Below are positions 1-11,889 of a stretch of DNA of 64,000 bases, one piece after another; position 1 is the stretch's first letter, and each line of letters starts with the position of its first letter. The position numbers and the translations under genes are program-made. The notes under the pieces are model-generated. The model saw only the letters and a program-made list of their open reading frames with translations. It was not told where the DNA came from and did no database searches. This stretch comes from Globisporangium splendens (taxonomy: Eukaryota > Oomycota > Peronosporomycetes > Pythiales > Pythiaceae). The stretch covers positions 62,001 through 126,000 of the forward strand of contig VFIW01000004.1 in assembly GCA_006386115.1 (NCBI GenBank), written 5' to 3'.

Positions 1-70
1 TACGTTCATGCCACGAGAGGTTTGACGTAGCTCTTCATGACAAATTTTGTGTGCATTGTATGACGCGTAG

Positions 71-2204
71 GTGGGGCTGATCTATGGCTCAATTGCGCTG
101 GCGGTGCTCGCGGCGACGAGTTACGTGACGGCGACGTTCATGATCGAAGCGATTGCGGGCGTGAACGCGCTCAAGAAGCGCTCCCGCGAACTTGGTGATC
201 GTGCTGTTACAACTGCAAATACGAGTGCGGAAGATGACGATGATGCCGAGGACAACGATGATGACGACGACCGCATGCAGACAGAGTTCATGCCGCTAAT
301 GGTGCCCACTCAAGTACACTTGCGTTTCCACTGCGCTTGTTGCTTTTTGTTTGATTTGTGAAGAGATGTGGTTTGGTTCGGTATCACTGACACGTTGCGC
401 TTTTGACACATTTGCAGGCTAACGACAAATTAGAAAAGCGATTGCGCGTGAAAAGTCCAGGGATGCTGTTCAAGTTTGACTTGTCGAAAAAGGTAAGTTG
501 CAGTTGCGTTGCTCAAACGGACACATGGATATTTCGTGCATGTTGGACTTCAATGCGATTGATATTTGTTTATTTTGTAGATGGAGTTGGCGCAAATGGC
601 TCAGACGCTTTTCAGCCGCAATGGCAACATCGCGTTTTACGCATGCGTGATCGTGTATCTCTACGGCGACCTCGCCATTTACGCTGTCGGTACGACCTCC
701 ATCAATTGTTTGTTTATTTGGATTCAATCGTGTTATGTGCTTACATATCACATGCATCGTTTGTGCTGCAGCGGTGCCAAAGTCGATGCGGGAGATCGTG
801 TGTCCTCGTCCAGCACCTGGGGTAGCGCGATGGCAGTGCTCAGACCAGTTTGACAGCTCGCAGCTGTACAAGCTCTTTGTGGTCGTGTTTGGGCTGCTGC
901 TGGGACCATTTGCATTTGGCCACGTGAGCAAGACGCGCACGTTGCAATTCATCACGACCGTTGTGCGTCACGTGTCGTTTGGGCTGATGATCCTACTCGC
1001 GCTCATCGGGATCGCGCGTGGCCAAGGACGCAGCGTCGAGGACGTCCTGAGTTACGAACGCCCCGAGAACATCACGACGTTCTTTGGCGTCTGCATCTAC
1101 TCGTTCATGTGCCATCACAGGTATGCTTGTGGTATTTCCATCTCTTGTTCTGACTGTTGCTCACTTATTGCTTGCTTACGTGTGTTGCTCTTGGATAGCA
1201 TTCCTGGCTTTATTGCGCCGATCACCGACAAGTCCAAAGTGGGGTTCGTCATGGCATGCGCGTTTTTGGCTGTGCTTTGCGTGTACTTTGTGTTGAGTTA
1301 CTCCGCGACCTTCCGCTTCCAACCCGACGAGATCGATGTGAGTGGCAGCGTATTGCGAAACTTACCTGCTTTGCTGTGTTGCGCAAGTCTCACACAAACC
1401 AATCTCTCTTCCTCGTTGCTGTTTGTGTCTTGTTTGTGTGTGCGTTTACAGGATGTGTACACGCTCAATTTCAAAAATTACTCCATCCGTGCCGTCGCGT
1501 ACTTTTTGAGTCTGTTCCCCGTGTGCACATTGAGGTACGCTGCGCAGACTGTGCTTGTTTGCTTTACAGGCAAACAAAGCAAACCAAGACGCGCGCTGAT
1601 CAATCCCACTCACGCATCATAACTCTCCCATGGCATTTTTCTCTTTCTAGCGCCAATTTCCCAGTCATCACGATCACCTTGCGTGAGAACCTGCGCACGC
1701 TGGCCCACAGTCTTGCTGGTTCAAGCGACGAAGACCCTCTCTATCCCCGCGAACACGACGAGGAGCAATCGGGAGGTATTCTGGCGTTTGTGGTGCGCCA
1801 CATGTACGCACTGATCGCGATTGTGCCGCCGCTCGTGGTCGCGTTCTTCACCGAGGACGTGTCGATGCTCGTCGGGTTCACAGGCGCATACGCCGGCCTA
1901 GGCATCCAGGTACGATGGCTCACACATACAAAACAGCTCTTCAGCAACACATCGCACTTATTGATTGCTTGTGTGCCTTCTTGCTTGGCAGTGGATCGTC
2001 CCGACGTGCCTGGTATACTGCTTGCGGCGTCGCCTCGCGAGCGAGCGTGCACGTGCGCTGCTGGGCGAGGACAAGCGTGATTTGCTCAAGCTCAGCAACG
2101 CGAATCCGTTCGCGAGCCCGTTCGCGCACGCCGCGTGGCTCTACCTGATCTTCGCGTGTGCGCTCGCGTCCACCGTGATCATCACTATCGTGCACTTCAA
2201 GTGA
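71..2204 (+). CDS. TMEM104: TMEM104-like multi-pass amino-acid transporter family protein, 5' end missing
   Basis: Exons 71-301, 418-492, 581-689, 772-1120, 1199-1337, 1452-1534, 1651-1909 and 1992-2204 join in phase with GT-AG introns to a TGA. The start lies before the window. Landmarks match the TMEM104 family of the amino acid/auxin permease superfamily in order: a hydrophobic helix ending TATFMIEA, an acidic loop (runs of Asp), FKFDLSKK then MELAQMAQ, VYLYGDLAIYAVAVPKS, LLGPFAFG, FFGVCIYSFMCHHSIPG, TLNFKNYSIRAVAYFL, and LVGFTGAYAGLGIQW. About ten membrane segments are visible. The substrate is not known; the human relative is itself poorly characterised. The family assignment is strong because splice joins recreate conserved strings (for example MCHHSIPG across the fourth intron). 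A membrane transporter, perhaps lysosomal or vacuolar, is inference. Confidence 0.9.
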
Positions 2205-4085
2205 GCAAAAGTGCAAGTCGCTGTGTGGCATTCTCTCTGCCTATCGATAGTAAGCCAGGTAATCCACGAATGCGTTGTTGAGTGTGCGCTTCTCCATGCA
2301 CAGTGCATATCCACATAGACACACAGCAAGAGCAAGTCGTCATGTGCCAAGGAAACAGGTGGAGCGTGTTGCATCGCTGGCGTCAGCTCCGGGACTTCAT
2401 ATCGCAGTCGCTTGGTCGACTGAAGTGCGTCCATGTGGCGCATCTGCCGCGAGCGAGCGTCTATCTCTTGGTGCTGATACGAAATACTGACTGCAGATCT
2501 TTCTTGCAAGCCGAAAGCTGCTCAACGTCTGTCGGCTGCCCACTGTGCCTTTCCAAGCGGCAAGATGCACTTGTTTGCTGGTGAACACACTAGGATGTGC
2601 TGCCGATTTGCAAAGTTGGCAGGTGTGTGTGTGTGTGTGCAACTTTTTTTTGCGTATACTGAAATCCATACAAAGCAGGTTGCACATTTTACTCGAAAAA
2701 AAAGCCAGCAAGCCCAAAGTGCGCAAAGAGACAGGGGGGAGAAAAAGACGAAGAGACGCTGCTGGAGGATGGATGACAAGAGTGGACTGACTGACTCCAC
2801 CAGCGGCTCTCGCTCCATTGCGGCTTTTAACAAGTTGCGCGCATGTGCATCCGTATCGTAATGAACGCCCCTTGTGCCACACGCGCGCTCGCGGTGGCAT
2901 AGATGCCGCAAAGAGAGCATGCGCGAAAGTCTCGACGCTCGCTTTGCAGCACCTGCTCATGCGTTTGTTTGTGGCGTGTGGAATTACGAGAATCTTCTGC
3001 GGTTTTTGCGGTTGTGCAGGTGCATTTTTGCGTTGTACTGTACGTTGGCAAACGCAGCCGCCCTGTCTGCCAGGACGGGGCGCCACCATCCTGACGTCAG
3101 TTGGGGCTGAACTGGAGATCGGCACATCGCGCTTGCTGCGTTCGCATATCCTGCAGCAGAGTCACGCACCGAGCGAAGTGGATTTGGCGCGGACGACGAA
3201 CAAAAGTGCACTTGCAGCAAGTGTTCATACGCAAGTCGCTTGCACAAAAGCCGCGCGCTCGTCCCCGTGGGTGGAACAATTGCTGAATGTGCACAGTTCG
3301 GACAAGCGAGTGTCGAAGATGGAAGGAGAAGCGCTCTCTTTCTGTGAAGTCGTGCTTAAAAATGCCGCCCGAATTAATCCGCACTGGCTGGTTTTGCAGA
3401 AAGAAAAGCAGCAGACCCCTAACACGCGCAGCCGAACGCCACTCGAGATCGTTGAATGCTCCAGTAACGGGTGCAACTTGGGGGGCGCACTTAACCACCC
3501 ACTAAAAACAGAACGGACGCTCGCTCTCTCAACAACACACTGAAATCCGTGTGTCCGACAATTAATCAAGTATCGTAGTGATATTTGTAGCATAAGGGTT
3601 CATTTCAGCATCATACTTGCCACTTATCATCTTGCGCAGGACAAGATCTGATACACCAGTTGCCGCTTGCGGGTGCACAGTTTACATCAGCGCGTCTCCT
3701 CCCCCTCGCCCAGCGAGCGAACGACAGCGGCACACCACCAGGACCTTACTGTAAATCACGCTGCTTCCACCAAACGACAGCAGCGTTCATTCGATTGTCG
3801 AGTTGCAGCGCACGACGCGAACGGAGGCGAAGCGCGCGTCTCCTCTCCTTTGTCTCTCCTCTCTGTCTCTCTGTCTGCCTGTCGACGTGTTCGGTCGATT
3901 TGCAAAAGAGGAGCACGCGTCATTCTCCAATTCGACCGCATTCCGACCGACTCGCGGCGCGTGCGGCGAGCGAACACACACACACACACACACACGCGCA
4001 CTAACAGACACCCAACCACGGCACCAAAGGGCGGAAGCACGCGGCGCACACCTTATACATAGACACATAACCACAGAGATCCACA
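2205..4085. other. Intergenic region with dinucleotide repeats
   Basis: No gene recognised. A (GT)n tract lies at 2623-2639, an A-rich stretch near 2695-2705 and an (AC)n tract at about 3974-3995. Open frames of 240 codons exist on both strands (2818-3543 plus, 2397-3125 minus), but neither shows a domain, a clear start or splice-linked neighbours. The last 200 bases form the promoter and leader of the kinase gene at 4086. Confidence 0.5.
3920..3933 (+). promoter_or_regulatory. Oomycete initiator plus flanking promoter region, kinase gene
   Basis: TCATTCTCCAATTC matches the oomycete initiator (TCATTYY) followed at once by the flanking promoter element (CAATTT-like, last base C). It lies about 165 bases upstream of the ATG at 4086 on the same strand, a usual distance for the transcription start. 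The match is recognisable but not perfect. Confidence 0.55.
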
Positions 4086-5414
4086 ATGGCTGCATTCCAA
4101 GGTACGAACGGATGAACGTGCGCAGTGGTGACTGAGCGTGTGGCGAGTGACTGACGTGTGGTGATCTGAACATTTGTGGTTGTAGCTCCTCCGCTATCGG
4201 CGTTTTTCCGCCCCGAAGAGCAAGAGCTGCTGGTGACGCAGGGTCTGGCGGACGTCCACAGTGTCGCGATGTTCCACTCGCTCTACGACGTCGGCGACCT
4301 CATTGGACGGTACGAGATAGCTAAAGAGCGCACTATGCTTTGCGGTTATTGGTGCGTTGGTAGCTGACGTGTGTGGTTGGGTATGTCTGTTGAAATGCAG
4401 TGGCGCGTTCTCGATGGTGTACCTGTGCCGGCGGAAGGCCACGCAGCAGATCTTTGCGGTCAAAGTGATCAACAAGATGCTGTGCGTGAAGAAGAAGACG
4501 CTGCGCGATGAGATCACGGTGCTTCTGCGCGTCAAGCACGCCAACATCATCAGTCTCGAAGAAGTCTACGAAAGCGAACAGGAGCTGCTGCTGGTCATGG
4601 AACGGTACGCGTTTGTGCTGCTTGCTTTTGCAACTGTCCACGTTGACTTACTGACAGAACTGTTTCGTATTTATGATAACACAGTGTGACTGGTGGCGAA
4701 CTCTTTGAGCGCATCGTGCAAGTCGGCGTGTACTCGGAGCGTCAGGCCGCCGAGATCGTCGCGAATCTGCTTAGCGCGCTCAACTACTTGCACTCGTGCA
4801 ACATCCTGCATCGCGACATCAAACCAGAAAACATTCTGCTCGCGAGTCACGATAGCGCCGAAGTGAAGTTGAGCGATTTTGGCATCGCCAAGGTGCTCGA
4901 AGAGGAAGGCGAAGACGCGCGATCACGCGGTCGCGCGTACACGAGTTGCGGCACGGACTACTACGTGGCCCCCGAAGTGCTGAAGGGCGAGGGATACGAC
5001 AACAAAGTGGATCTCTGGAGTCTCGGCGTCGTTGTGTATATTATGTACGTTTGCTGCTTCTGTTTGCTTCGCGCTTGCATACTATGAACGCAAAGACACT
5101 GACATGCTGTTTTTTGGTATAGGTTGTGTGGATTTCCCCCATTCATGGAAGACGAATCGAGCTTTGAGTCCGTGTACGAGAAGATCCGATCCGGTGTGCT
5201 CGAGTTCCCTGCACCGTACTGGACGAACATCTCGGAAGAAGGCAAAGATCTGATCCGCAAGCTGCTGAACGTCGTGCCGCACGAGCGCTACAGCGCGGCG
5301 CAGGCGCTGGAGCACCCGTGGATCAAGGGCGTGTCTATGGCGTACAGCGAGCAGCCGCTCGAGTCGGCGATCTTGGAGATGAAGCGATTCAACCAGAAGC
5401 GACGATTCAACTAA
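4086..5414 (+). CDS. CAMK-type serine/threonine protein kinase, kinase domain only
   Basis: Exons 4086-4101, 4186-4309, 4401-4604, 4685-5044 and 5123-5414 give 331 residues. The 16-base first exon is fixed by the ATG, its GTACG donor and phase. The domain is complete: glycine loop IGRGAFSMVY, lysine FAVK (K68), catalytic loop HRDIKPEN (D159), DFG at 179-181, activation segment TSCGTDYYVAPEVL, then LCGFPPF and a terminal R-x-HPWI-like helix (EHPWIKG). Order and wording fit CAMK/CDPK-like kinases. There are no EF hands, and only about 20 residues follow the domain, so no room for a long autoinhibitory tail. About 40 residues precede the domain. Substrates are unknown. An active enzyme is expected because all catalytic residues are present. 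Confidence 0.92.
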
Positions 5415-6019
5415 GCCAAGCCACCACCATTTTCCATACACTCCGCACCATCAACCAGTTCGAGTACGCGAATAGAGCCGACTGTCCAGCTTTCCACGGC
5501 TATCCTTCCTGATCATTATGAGCCTTCATACTACGACGCGAGAGAAGTTATAAGCAGGCGAAACCAGCGGGAGCAGTAGAGCCTCTCGTTTTCCTGTTTT
5601 TCTCCACCAAGTACCCACCATATAGAGACTACTTACTACTTTACATTAACCAGTTTATATTGTTGATACATCCACCCGCACTGCGTGTTCTTCTTCACCT
5701 TCATAGTTGTTGTTGTGTGCCAAATTTCCAAAGGCAAGATGCATGTCTGCTCCGTCCTTTCACAAACTGAACAGTCGGCACAAAACGCATCCGTCGCTGG
5801 TGCCGATCTAGAGGGAATGAAGAGCTTCCGCCATGCACTCTCGCCAGCCTTGTCAGGCTCCGAAAAGAGACCAACCACTGCAATTGCACACCATGCAACC
5901 ATGCACTTGCTGATGCATCTGGTGGGTTTGACGCAGTCGCATGCACTTCAAGTCCCCTTTTTATCACCCCTTTATAGCAACTCCTTGTAGGCTATTCTGC
6001 TTTTTGTATCGAAATTTGT
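5415..6019. other. Intergenic, 3' flank of kinase gene
   Basis: No coding region, RNA gene or repeat is recognised. The right edge is the start of the 1.9-kb inverted repeat, at the sequence CCCTTATTAAGC. Confidence 0.5.
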
Positions 6020-6392
6020 CCCTTATTAAGCAACTGAGTTTGTCACCAAGCCCTTTCAACCTGCACTCTCCAGAGTTGAAGTGTCTTGACCACTGCGCAT
6101 CTGCAGGCAGAAGGAACGAGCCTGACGCGTTTCCAGCAACATGGCGTAATGCGGACGTGTGCGTGCAGATGTGTGTGTGTTGTGCAACGGAGAGAGGACG
6201 GCTTGGGGATCCAGACATGCCAAGAGAATGCGCGCCACGGAGAATTTCGCACACGGCTCACATGCACGACCTCTGCTCGGTGACGCTTTCTGCCCAAGCG
6301 ACCTCAACCGAGCGGAGACCGCGCATGCGAACCATTTGCGAATTTTCTCGCCGTCCTCCGCAGCAACCAGCTGATTGACTACGTACTCCACG

Positions 6393-7073
6393 ATGATCTC
6401 CGACGTCTTCGCCTGGGTGCTGCAGCACCTGAAGGCGATCTTCGGTAGCGAACCGAGTACCGAGAAGACCGCGTCGATGGCCACCGTCACTTCGAAAGAG
6501 CTGTTCATCCTGCAGCAGCAAGTCGACGCGTTGAAGACAGAGAACGCGTCTTTGAAGACCGAGCACCGCGAGCTCCTGCACCGCTTTGTCGCGGTCGCAG
6601 CGCTCTCGTCATCGCGCTTTCACAAGCACACCGAGGCCATCCGCGAGAAAGAAGCGCAGCTGGACGCGAGTATTGCTGCATCCTGTGCGTTCCAGTCGAT
6701 ATACGAAGATCGCGAACGCCACTTTGCCGCGGCTGAAGCACTCTTGTCGTCCTGCTGCCGGAAGCACGCCCAAGTCATCCGTGAAAAAGAGGCGCAGCTG
6801 GACGCGATCATGGCGGCTTCTCGTGAACTCCTGCGGATGTGCAAGGCACACGAGCGTCAGCATCAAGACCGCGAACAAGACATCGCGCGATACTACCTTG
6901 ACCGACAGAAGCTGGCCGACGACGTGATCTACCTGGAAGCCGAGCTTGAGAGTTCCCAAGCGCAGAGCAAGCAGTTGGCCGCGACCATCACGACGATGGA
7001 GTCGCTGTTGACGGAGCGCGACGAGATGAAGCGCCAGTGCCTGAAGCATGAAGAGCGCCGACTCGGCCAGTGA
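6393..7073 (+). CDS. Coiled-coil protein, copy A in the inverted repeat
   Basis: A single-exon frame of 226 residues from the first ATG at 6393; the frame is open a little upstream but lacks an earlier ATG. After a short hydrophobic start (MISDVFAWVLQHLKAIFG) most of the protein is helical with heptad-like spacing. It contains two related blocks that share EAIREKEAQLDA and QVIREKEAQLDA (roughly residues 83 and 128), an internal repeat of about 45 residues. No family is recognised. It differs from copy B at 21989-22669 by one residue (Ile199 here, Val there), so both copies could be expressed. A transposon-borne gene is possible, but no terminal repeats were found around it. Confidence 0.6.
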   Translation: MISDVFAWVLQHLKAIFGSEPSTEKTASMATVTSKELFILQQQVDALKTENASLKTEHRELLHRFVAVAALSSSRFHKHTEAIREKEAQLDASIAASCAFQSIYEDRERHFAAAEALLSSCCRKHAQVIREKEAQLDAIMAASRELLRMCKAHERQHQDREQDIARYYLDRQKLADDVIYLEAELESSQAQSKQLAATITTMESLLTERDEMKRQCLKHEERRLGQ

Positions 7074-7613
7074 AAAGCCGCACTGAGCTGCAAGAGTCAA
7101 AACGCGCGCGTCGTCGTCAAGCGCAGCGAGCTCCACCAAGCCAGCTTCGTCCGCGAGGAAGAATGTTTTGATCTTCGGATAAAAGGATCCACCTATCTGC
7201 ACATGCCTCATCTAGTGATCGTGCGACCATGCATAATCGCAACAAGTAAGCGCATTGATTGATGATTATCGCGCACCCACTAAGTCTAATAAGCTTTTTC
7301 ACCACCATTTTTTCTATCGCTATCTTTTCATCCACTCATTGGGACGAGTAATTTTCTCGTTGGTGTCAAATGTCCACATTAACATGATTTTCGGTCGTTG
7401 TTGTGCGCGATGCGCCACTGCGTTTCAATGATCCCGACGCACTAGAAGAGCGCCTGTATGCACGGAAAACTCCAGCATGATGAGCGTATGGCGTCAGAAG
7501 CCCGAACAAGAGGACATGGTGCCTACCGCATTTCTGGACAATTGGATATTTTGCTTTTGCGTTAATGCACTCACGAGATAATATACTTCGCATAAAAGGT
7601 GAGAGGATCGCTC
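7074..7613. other. Intergenic within the inverted repeat arm
   Basis: This 540-base stretch separates two convergent genes and holds their 3' flanks. No further gene is seen. It is duplicated intact at 21449-21988. Confidence 0.5.
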
Positions 7614-9947
7614 TCACTCTGGTGGTGTCTTGTGCCACCAGTTGACAATGGACGCCTGAAGATTCTGAAAGTGTGCGCTTTCCACCACGTGCTTGAGACC
7701 CTCGATAATGCCACTGCACAAGGGGGGACGCCACAAACGCATGAGCGCATTGGCACAGGACATGTGAGCACAAGGGAACAAAAAGAAGAAGCCAAAGAAA
7801 CAAATCAAGGAGCTTACGTGGAATCTTTGGCGACCAGCAACGCGTCCGTGAGGTGGTCGGGGAGGTTACGGGCGTTGGCGACGACACCTTCGGTCTTCAA
7901 CCGCGCAGCAAAGGTTGCGAGGCGACTGCCAGAGTTTCCACACACACACACATGCATAGCATCAGTATCAAAAGACAAATGCCACCCACATCGAAACACC
8001 AGATATTGCTCTCTCACCTTAGACGCGCCGCCGCCGTCATGATCTGCGTGCCGGTGGCCATGACTTTCGAGAGCGTGACACTGCCCTCGAGGCAGTACAT
8101 GGCGGCTTTGATGTTTTCCCACACGCGAAGCAGCGGCGACTCGAGCAGCAGGATCTCGAAGCCGTCGAGCCCTTCCAGGTCGCCGCTTTCGTGCATCGCA
8201 TACAGCACGCGCGCGTCGTGCCATTCAGATACGAGGAATGGCACCAACGGCAGCGAGATTACAACACCGTAGAATATAACCAGCAGCCCTGCCACCACGA
8301 ACGATGGACACCGCTTTGCAAAGAGACCTGGTAAACAAACAACAAAGCGGAGTGTAGACTCAAAACACAGAATCGCCTGCAGAACATATATAATGAAATA
8401 CAAACTCACCGATCATGCTCATGGTCTTAGGCGGTGGCATCTCGTCGACGCTCTTCCTCAGGTACGCGATGAGCACGGCCACTTCGCTGTTCTCATCGCG
8501 TAAATGCGCCATTTGCTGTCGCCAGTGACCGAGTTCTGGACGGAACACATGCACCGCTGTGCGCTCGAGCGCGCTGAAGCACTCGGAGAGCATCTGTGTG
8601 AGCATCTCGAGCGAGAAATTGGTCGGCTGCTGCCAGTACTCGATGAACCAGTTGCTCAGCCCGAGCATGAACCACGCATCAAACTCGATGTCTTGCTGGA
8701 TATCGTTTGTGACGTCAGCGTACAGTTGCTTCCATGCGTTGCGAAACACACCCTGAAGCTCAGTCGAGGTGACAGAACCGAGCACAATGCCGCCAGCGTC
8801 GATCAGCGCCGGTGGTAGCAAACGCAACGTGTCAGTCGCCTCTCCACGCCAGACACCCCAGTACAAAATCGCAGTGGTATACGCGACGAACTTCAGCCGC
8901 TTCCCGTGACCCCACGCCTTGTCCACTGTCTCGTGGCCTTGCCGGAATGCGAACCACCACACGCACGCCGCGGTCACGAGGAATACCCACACCCCCAGAT
9001 AAAAATCTCGCTGCAGAAACGCCATGAACTTCATGTGGCCAAACACCTTCATCGCGATCGGCACAAAGCAGACGACGCGCGGAGCCCACGTGAACGCACC
9101 GAGCTTGTCCGTGGACGTGTGCGCCCACATGTTCACCTGGTGCCACACGATGAGCCGCACTTTCGACCGATAGAGGCACATAAAGATGATCGACGCGACC
9201 ATAAACTTGTGGCGGTGCATCATGCACTGCCCCAACACGCCCAGCACGAGCAATGCGAGTCCGATCGTGACGCTTTTCAGGTTCAGGAGCTCCGTGAGCA
9301 CGTACAGTGTCGCGAGGCGCGACAACTTGGTCAAATCCAGATGCTTCAACAGTTTATCGACATTTTCTTCAAACACGAGCGCACCGCGTTGCTCTGCACT
9401 CAGTGTCGTCGTCGTGTCCTTTTTGCTTTCGAATGAAGTGGAGATAAGTGATCCGATAGTCCCAGCAGCAGCCGCTGCACGGTCCATTCGTTCTGCTTCC
9501 GCTCGACGCTCCCACAGATCGCGCTCGTCTTCATCCTCGCTGGCGTCATGCCCGTTTGCGATCCTATCGAGCACCACGAGTCGTGCAGCATGTAGTCCAC
9601 TCTGTAGCTCTCCGCTCGCTGGATCCACCTCCAAGCCTACCGGGAACAGAATAGACACGACGAAACAATGTCTTAGCTCACAGAAAGACACACATACGAA
9701 GACAACAATTGGCGACCTTGTTCTCCTTACCTTTCTTGTACCAAGTAATCGCGTCACTGTGCTTGCCCTGCAATGCGAGCGCTTTGCCGAGCAGCAGGTA
9801 CCCTTCGATATCGTTTCTGTTCGCCTGGATGCCCGAGCGCGCGAGCTCCGCTGCTGCCTCGCAGGCATCAGCTGTGCCTTCCTCCAGCAAACGCGCACAC
9901 TGCGCCGCATAGGAAGACGGCGGTGCCGCTGCCAGCGTGTCCGTCAT
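7614..9947 (-). CDS. TPR-containing multi-pass membrane protein of unknown function
   Basis: Minus-strand exons 9731-9947, 8410-9636, 8018-8327, 7818-7925 and 7614-7713 join in phase to 653 residues. The first 75 residues look like a TPR hairpin pair (GYLLLGKALALQGKHSDAI). An Asp/Glu-rich linker follows, then about six hydrophobic segments between residues 190 and 480 (examples VTIGLALLVLGVLG and LGVWVFLVTAACVWWF), an amphipathic stretch, and another hydrophobic pair (FVVAGLLVIFYGVVISL). The C-terminal 60 residues are soluble. I do not recognise the family. Its two terminal exons lie in or at the edge of the inverted repeat arm and are copied at 21145-21448. It shares a 310-base divergent promoter with the METTL4 gene. 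Confidence 0.82.
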
Positions 9948-10259
9948 CCTCACTCTTCTGTCTGCTTAATTGGCCTCGATGCACAGATGGTGCAGCCTCT
10001 TCGTTCTTCCACTTCTCTGCCGGCTTCAATTTGGCAAATTGCTGGCACTCAAAATGGCGACACAGTATATCAAATGAAAGATTTGATGCATGATAAAATG
10101 CTGGATCCCTCATGTTTATAAAGTCGTGTTCCACTTGAGACAGTCTCTTTTGTTCTGTTTAGAATTATGTTATGGGTTCCATAATATTAGGGAACCTTGC
10201 CTGCTTTCAATGGTAGTCGATCGAAAAGTCAAAAGCACACAAGCAAGCAGGTTCAGCAA
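9948..10259. other. Divergent promoter region
   Basis: 312 bases between two genes transcribed away from each other (7614-9947 minus and 10260-11503 plus). It is AT-richer than its surroundings and must hold both promoters. No sharp initiator match was found. Confidence 0.5.
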
Positions 10260-11503
10260 ATGGAACTGCGTCGCGTCAACCACTTGGCGGTGGTGCACGC
10301 GTACTATGGCGACCGTATGCGCGTGAAGCGCAGCTCTCTGCAGATCCCTGAGAAGGCGTATTTTGTGTCTGCGCAGTCAACGAACCCGAAAACGCTCCGG
10401 AAAGCTGGTTGCAAACGTGCGCGAGAGCTCGTGCGACAAGAAGAGCGCATCGCCGCAGGCACATTCGTTCCGCTGGACGAAACGCTGAAAGCAGCACTGC
10501 TTCGAGCGCACGAAGGCTTCCTAAGTGAGGGTGAGCTCGTGGATATTGTCCCAGCGACGGCAAGCGATGGTGACGCAGATGTTAGAAAATGCGGCTTCGA
10601 GGACGGGATCACTGCAGCGTTTGCCATCGCATCCGATGAGAAGCTCCACGCTAACGACACGGACGATTTCCAGATTGTCGCCATGCAGGACTCGGGAAGT
10701 AGCGTATTGCTCCCTGCGCGCTCCAGCTTTGCGGTATGTGACGTGCGCTCGCTCACCGATCTCCCACTCGGTCACTTCAAGCTGATCGTCATGGACCCGC
10801 CGTGGGAAAACAAGAGCGTTGGACGCAGCAAACGGTACACGATGTTCCACCACACACAGTTGCTCAAGATTGATGTTTGTTCCTTGGCGGACAACGACGA
10901 GTGCGTTCTGGGGATCTGGGTGACGAATCGGCCGCAGTATACGACGTTCCTCTTGGACACGGTGCTACCGCGATGGGGGTTCACGTACCACACGACGTGG
11001 TACTGGCTCAAGGTGTGTCGAAATGGCGACTTGGTGACGCCGCTCGAGTCGACTCATCGCCTGCCGTTCGAGAAAATGATCGTCGCGTACCGTTGCAAAG
11101 ACGACGATCCAGCGCGTCAAGAAGCACTGATGAGTCGCTTGGGCGAGAGCACCAAGATCCTCGTCAGTGTTCCCTTGCGCCACTCGTGGAAGCCACCGCC
11201 CGAGTGCATCTTTGACGCATCCATCATTGCCCCAGACACGCGGAAACTGGAGCTCTTTGCTCGCGAACTGCGTCCCGGTTGGACGTCCATCGGCAATGAG
11301 GTACGAGTGAACAGGACGCGCATTACCACGATTCTGCGGTCATTATGACATTGCTCTCTCTCTCTCTAGCGTGAACGACAAAGCTAGTGAGGATTAACCC
11401 TTTGTGTGTCCTTCTTGAATCGTAGGTGCTCAAGTTCCAAACAGCATCTCTATTTGAGACGGCACAAAGTGAATCGAGAGATATCACAGATAAAGAGCGC
11501 TAA
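10260..11503 (+). CDS. METTL4: METTL4-family N6-adenine methyltransferase (MT-A70 superfamily)
   Basis: Exons 10260-11300 and 11426-11503 give 372 residues. The catalytic DPPW lies at residues 179-182, within LIVMDPPWENKS, followed by WVTNRPQYTTFL, TTWYWLKV, and ELFARELRPGWTSIGNE. The second exon is not obvious from reading frames: read-through would add VRVNRTR to a stop, but splicing at GAG|GTACGAG to CGTAG|GTGCTC rebuilds GNEVLKFQ, which is how METTL4 proteins end. METTL4 enzymes methylate adenine N6 in DNA or snRNA. Oomycetes are reported to carry 6mA DNA and several MT-A70 methyltransferases, so a DNA 6mA writer is a fair inference. The N-terminal 150 residues are family-variable. Confidence 0.92.
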
Positions 11504-11889
11504 TTTGCTCACTCACTGTACATCGAGCATTTCTTCTGTGCAGTGTCTACTTACTTCACTTTATTTGTGATCTTTCTTCGCATAAACGGTACAAATTGAT
11601 GTGCCATAAATTCGGTACAGAGTACCATATCTATCTTGTTGTACCCACTCATGTACCTCTCCTTATGGCACAATTCGTCATGAAGAGATCGTCTGTGGAA
11701 TTTGTTCATGAGCAGCTAAACCGCATCGAACTGCTTGGCATCTTCTTCCCCCGCATCCGCCCTCCGTCTCTCCTGCTTCTATACGCACGTCCAAGACGTT
11801 TGTTTGTTGGCCCTGTCTCCTCTTCCTGCCTTTTGGTATCGCGTGTCTGAGTGTGCGATTTGAATGGCATTCGCGACGCACTCGACCCC
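11504..11889. other. Intergenic between METTL4 and the EST1-NYN gene
   Basis: 386 bases with no gene seen. It contains the METTL4 3' flank and the promoter and leader of the next gene in the same orientation. Confidence 0.5.

Larger units (their letters stand above)
6020..7906. repeat. Left arm of a 1.9-kb near-identical inverted repeat
   Basis: Reads base for base as the reverse complement of 21155-23042. Coordinates of matching positions sum to a constant 29062 from 6020 up to about 7713, so there is no net gain or loss over 1.7 kb. A single extra C in a C-run (six here, seven in the other arm, about 7722-7727) shifts the sum to 29061. Only scattered substitutions are seen. The arm contains a whole coiled-coil gene (6393-7073) and the last exon, last intron and most of the penultimate exon of the gene at 7614-9947. 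The arms are 13.2 kb apart in opposite orientation. Such young, long arms are substrates for inversion by homologous recombination. Confidence 0.96.

Noticed and set aside
2818..3543. A 241-codon plus-strand frame in the first intergenic region
   Set aside because: Long frames occur on both strands here, there is no early structural pattern or domain, and no promoter match in front. Kept as possible but unsupported.
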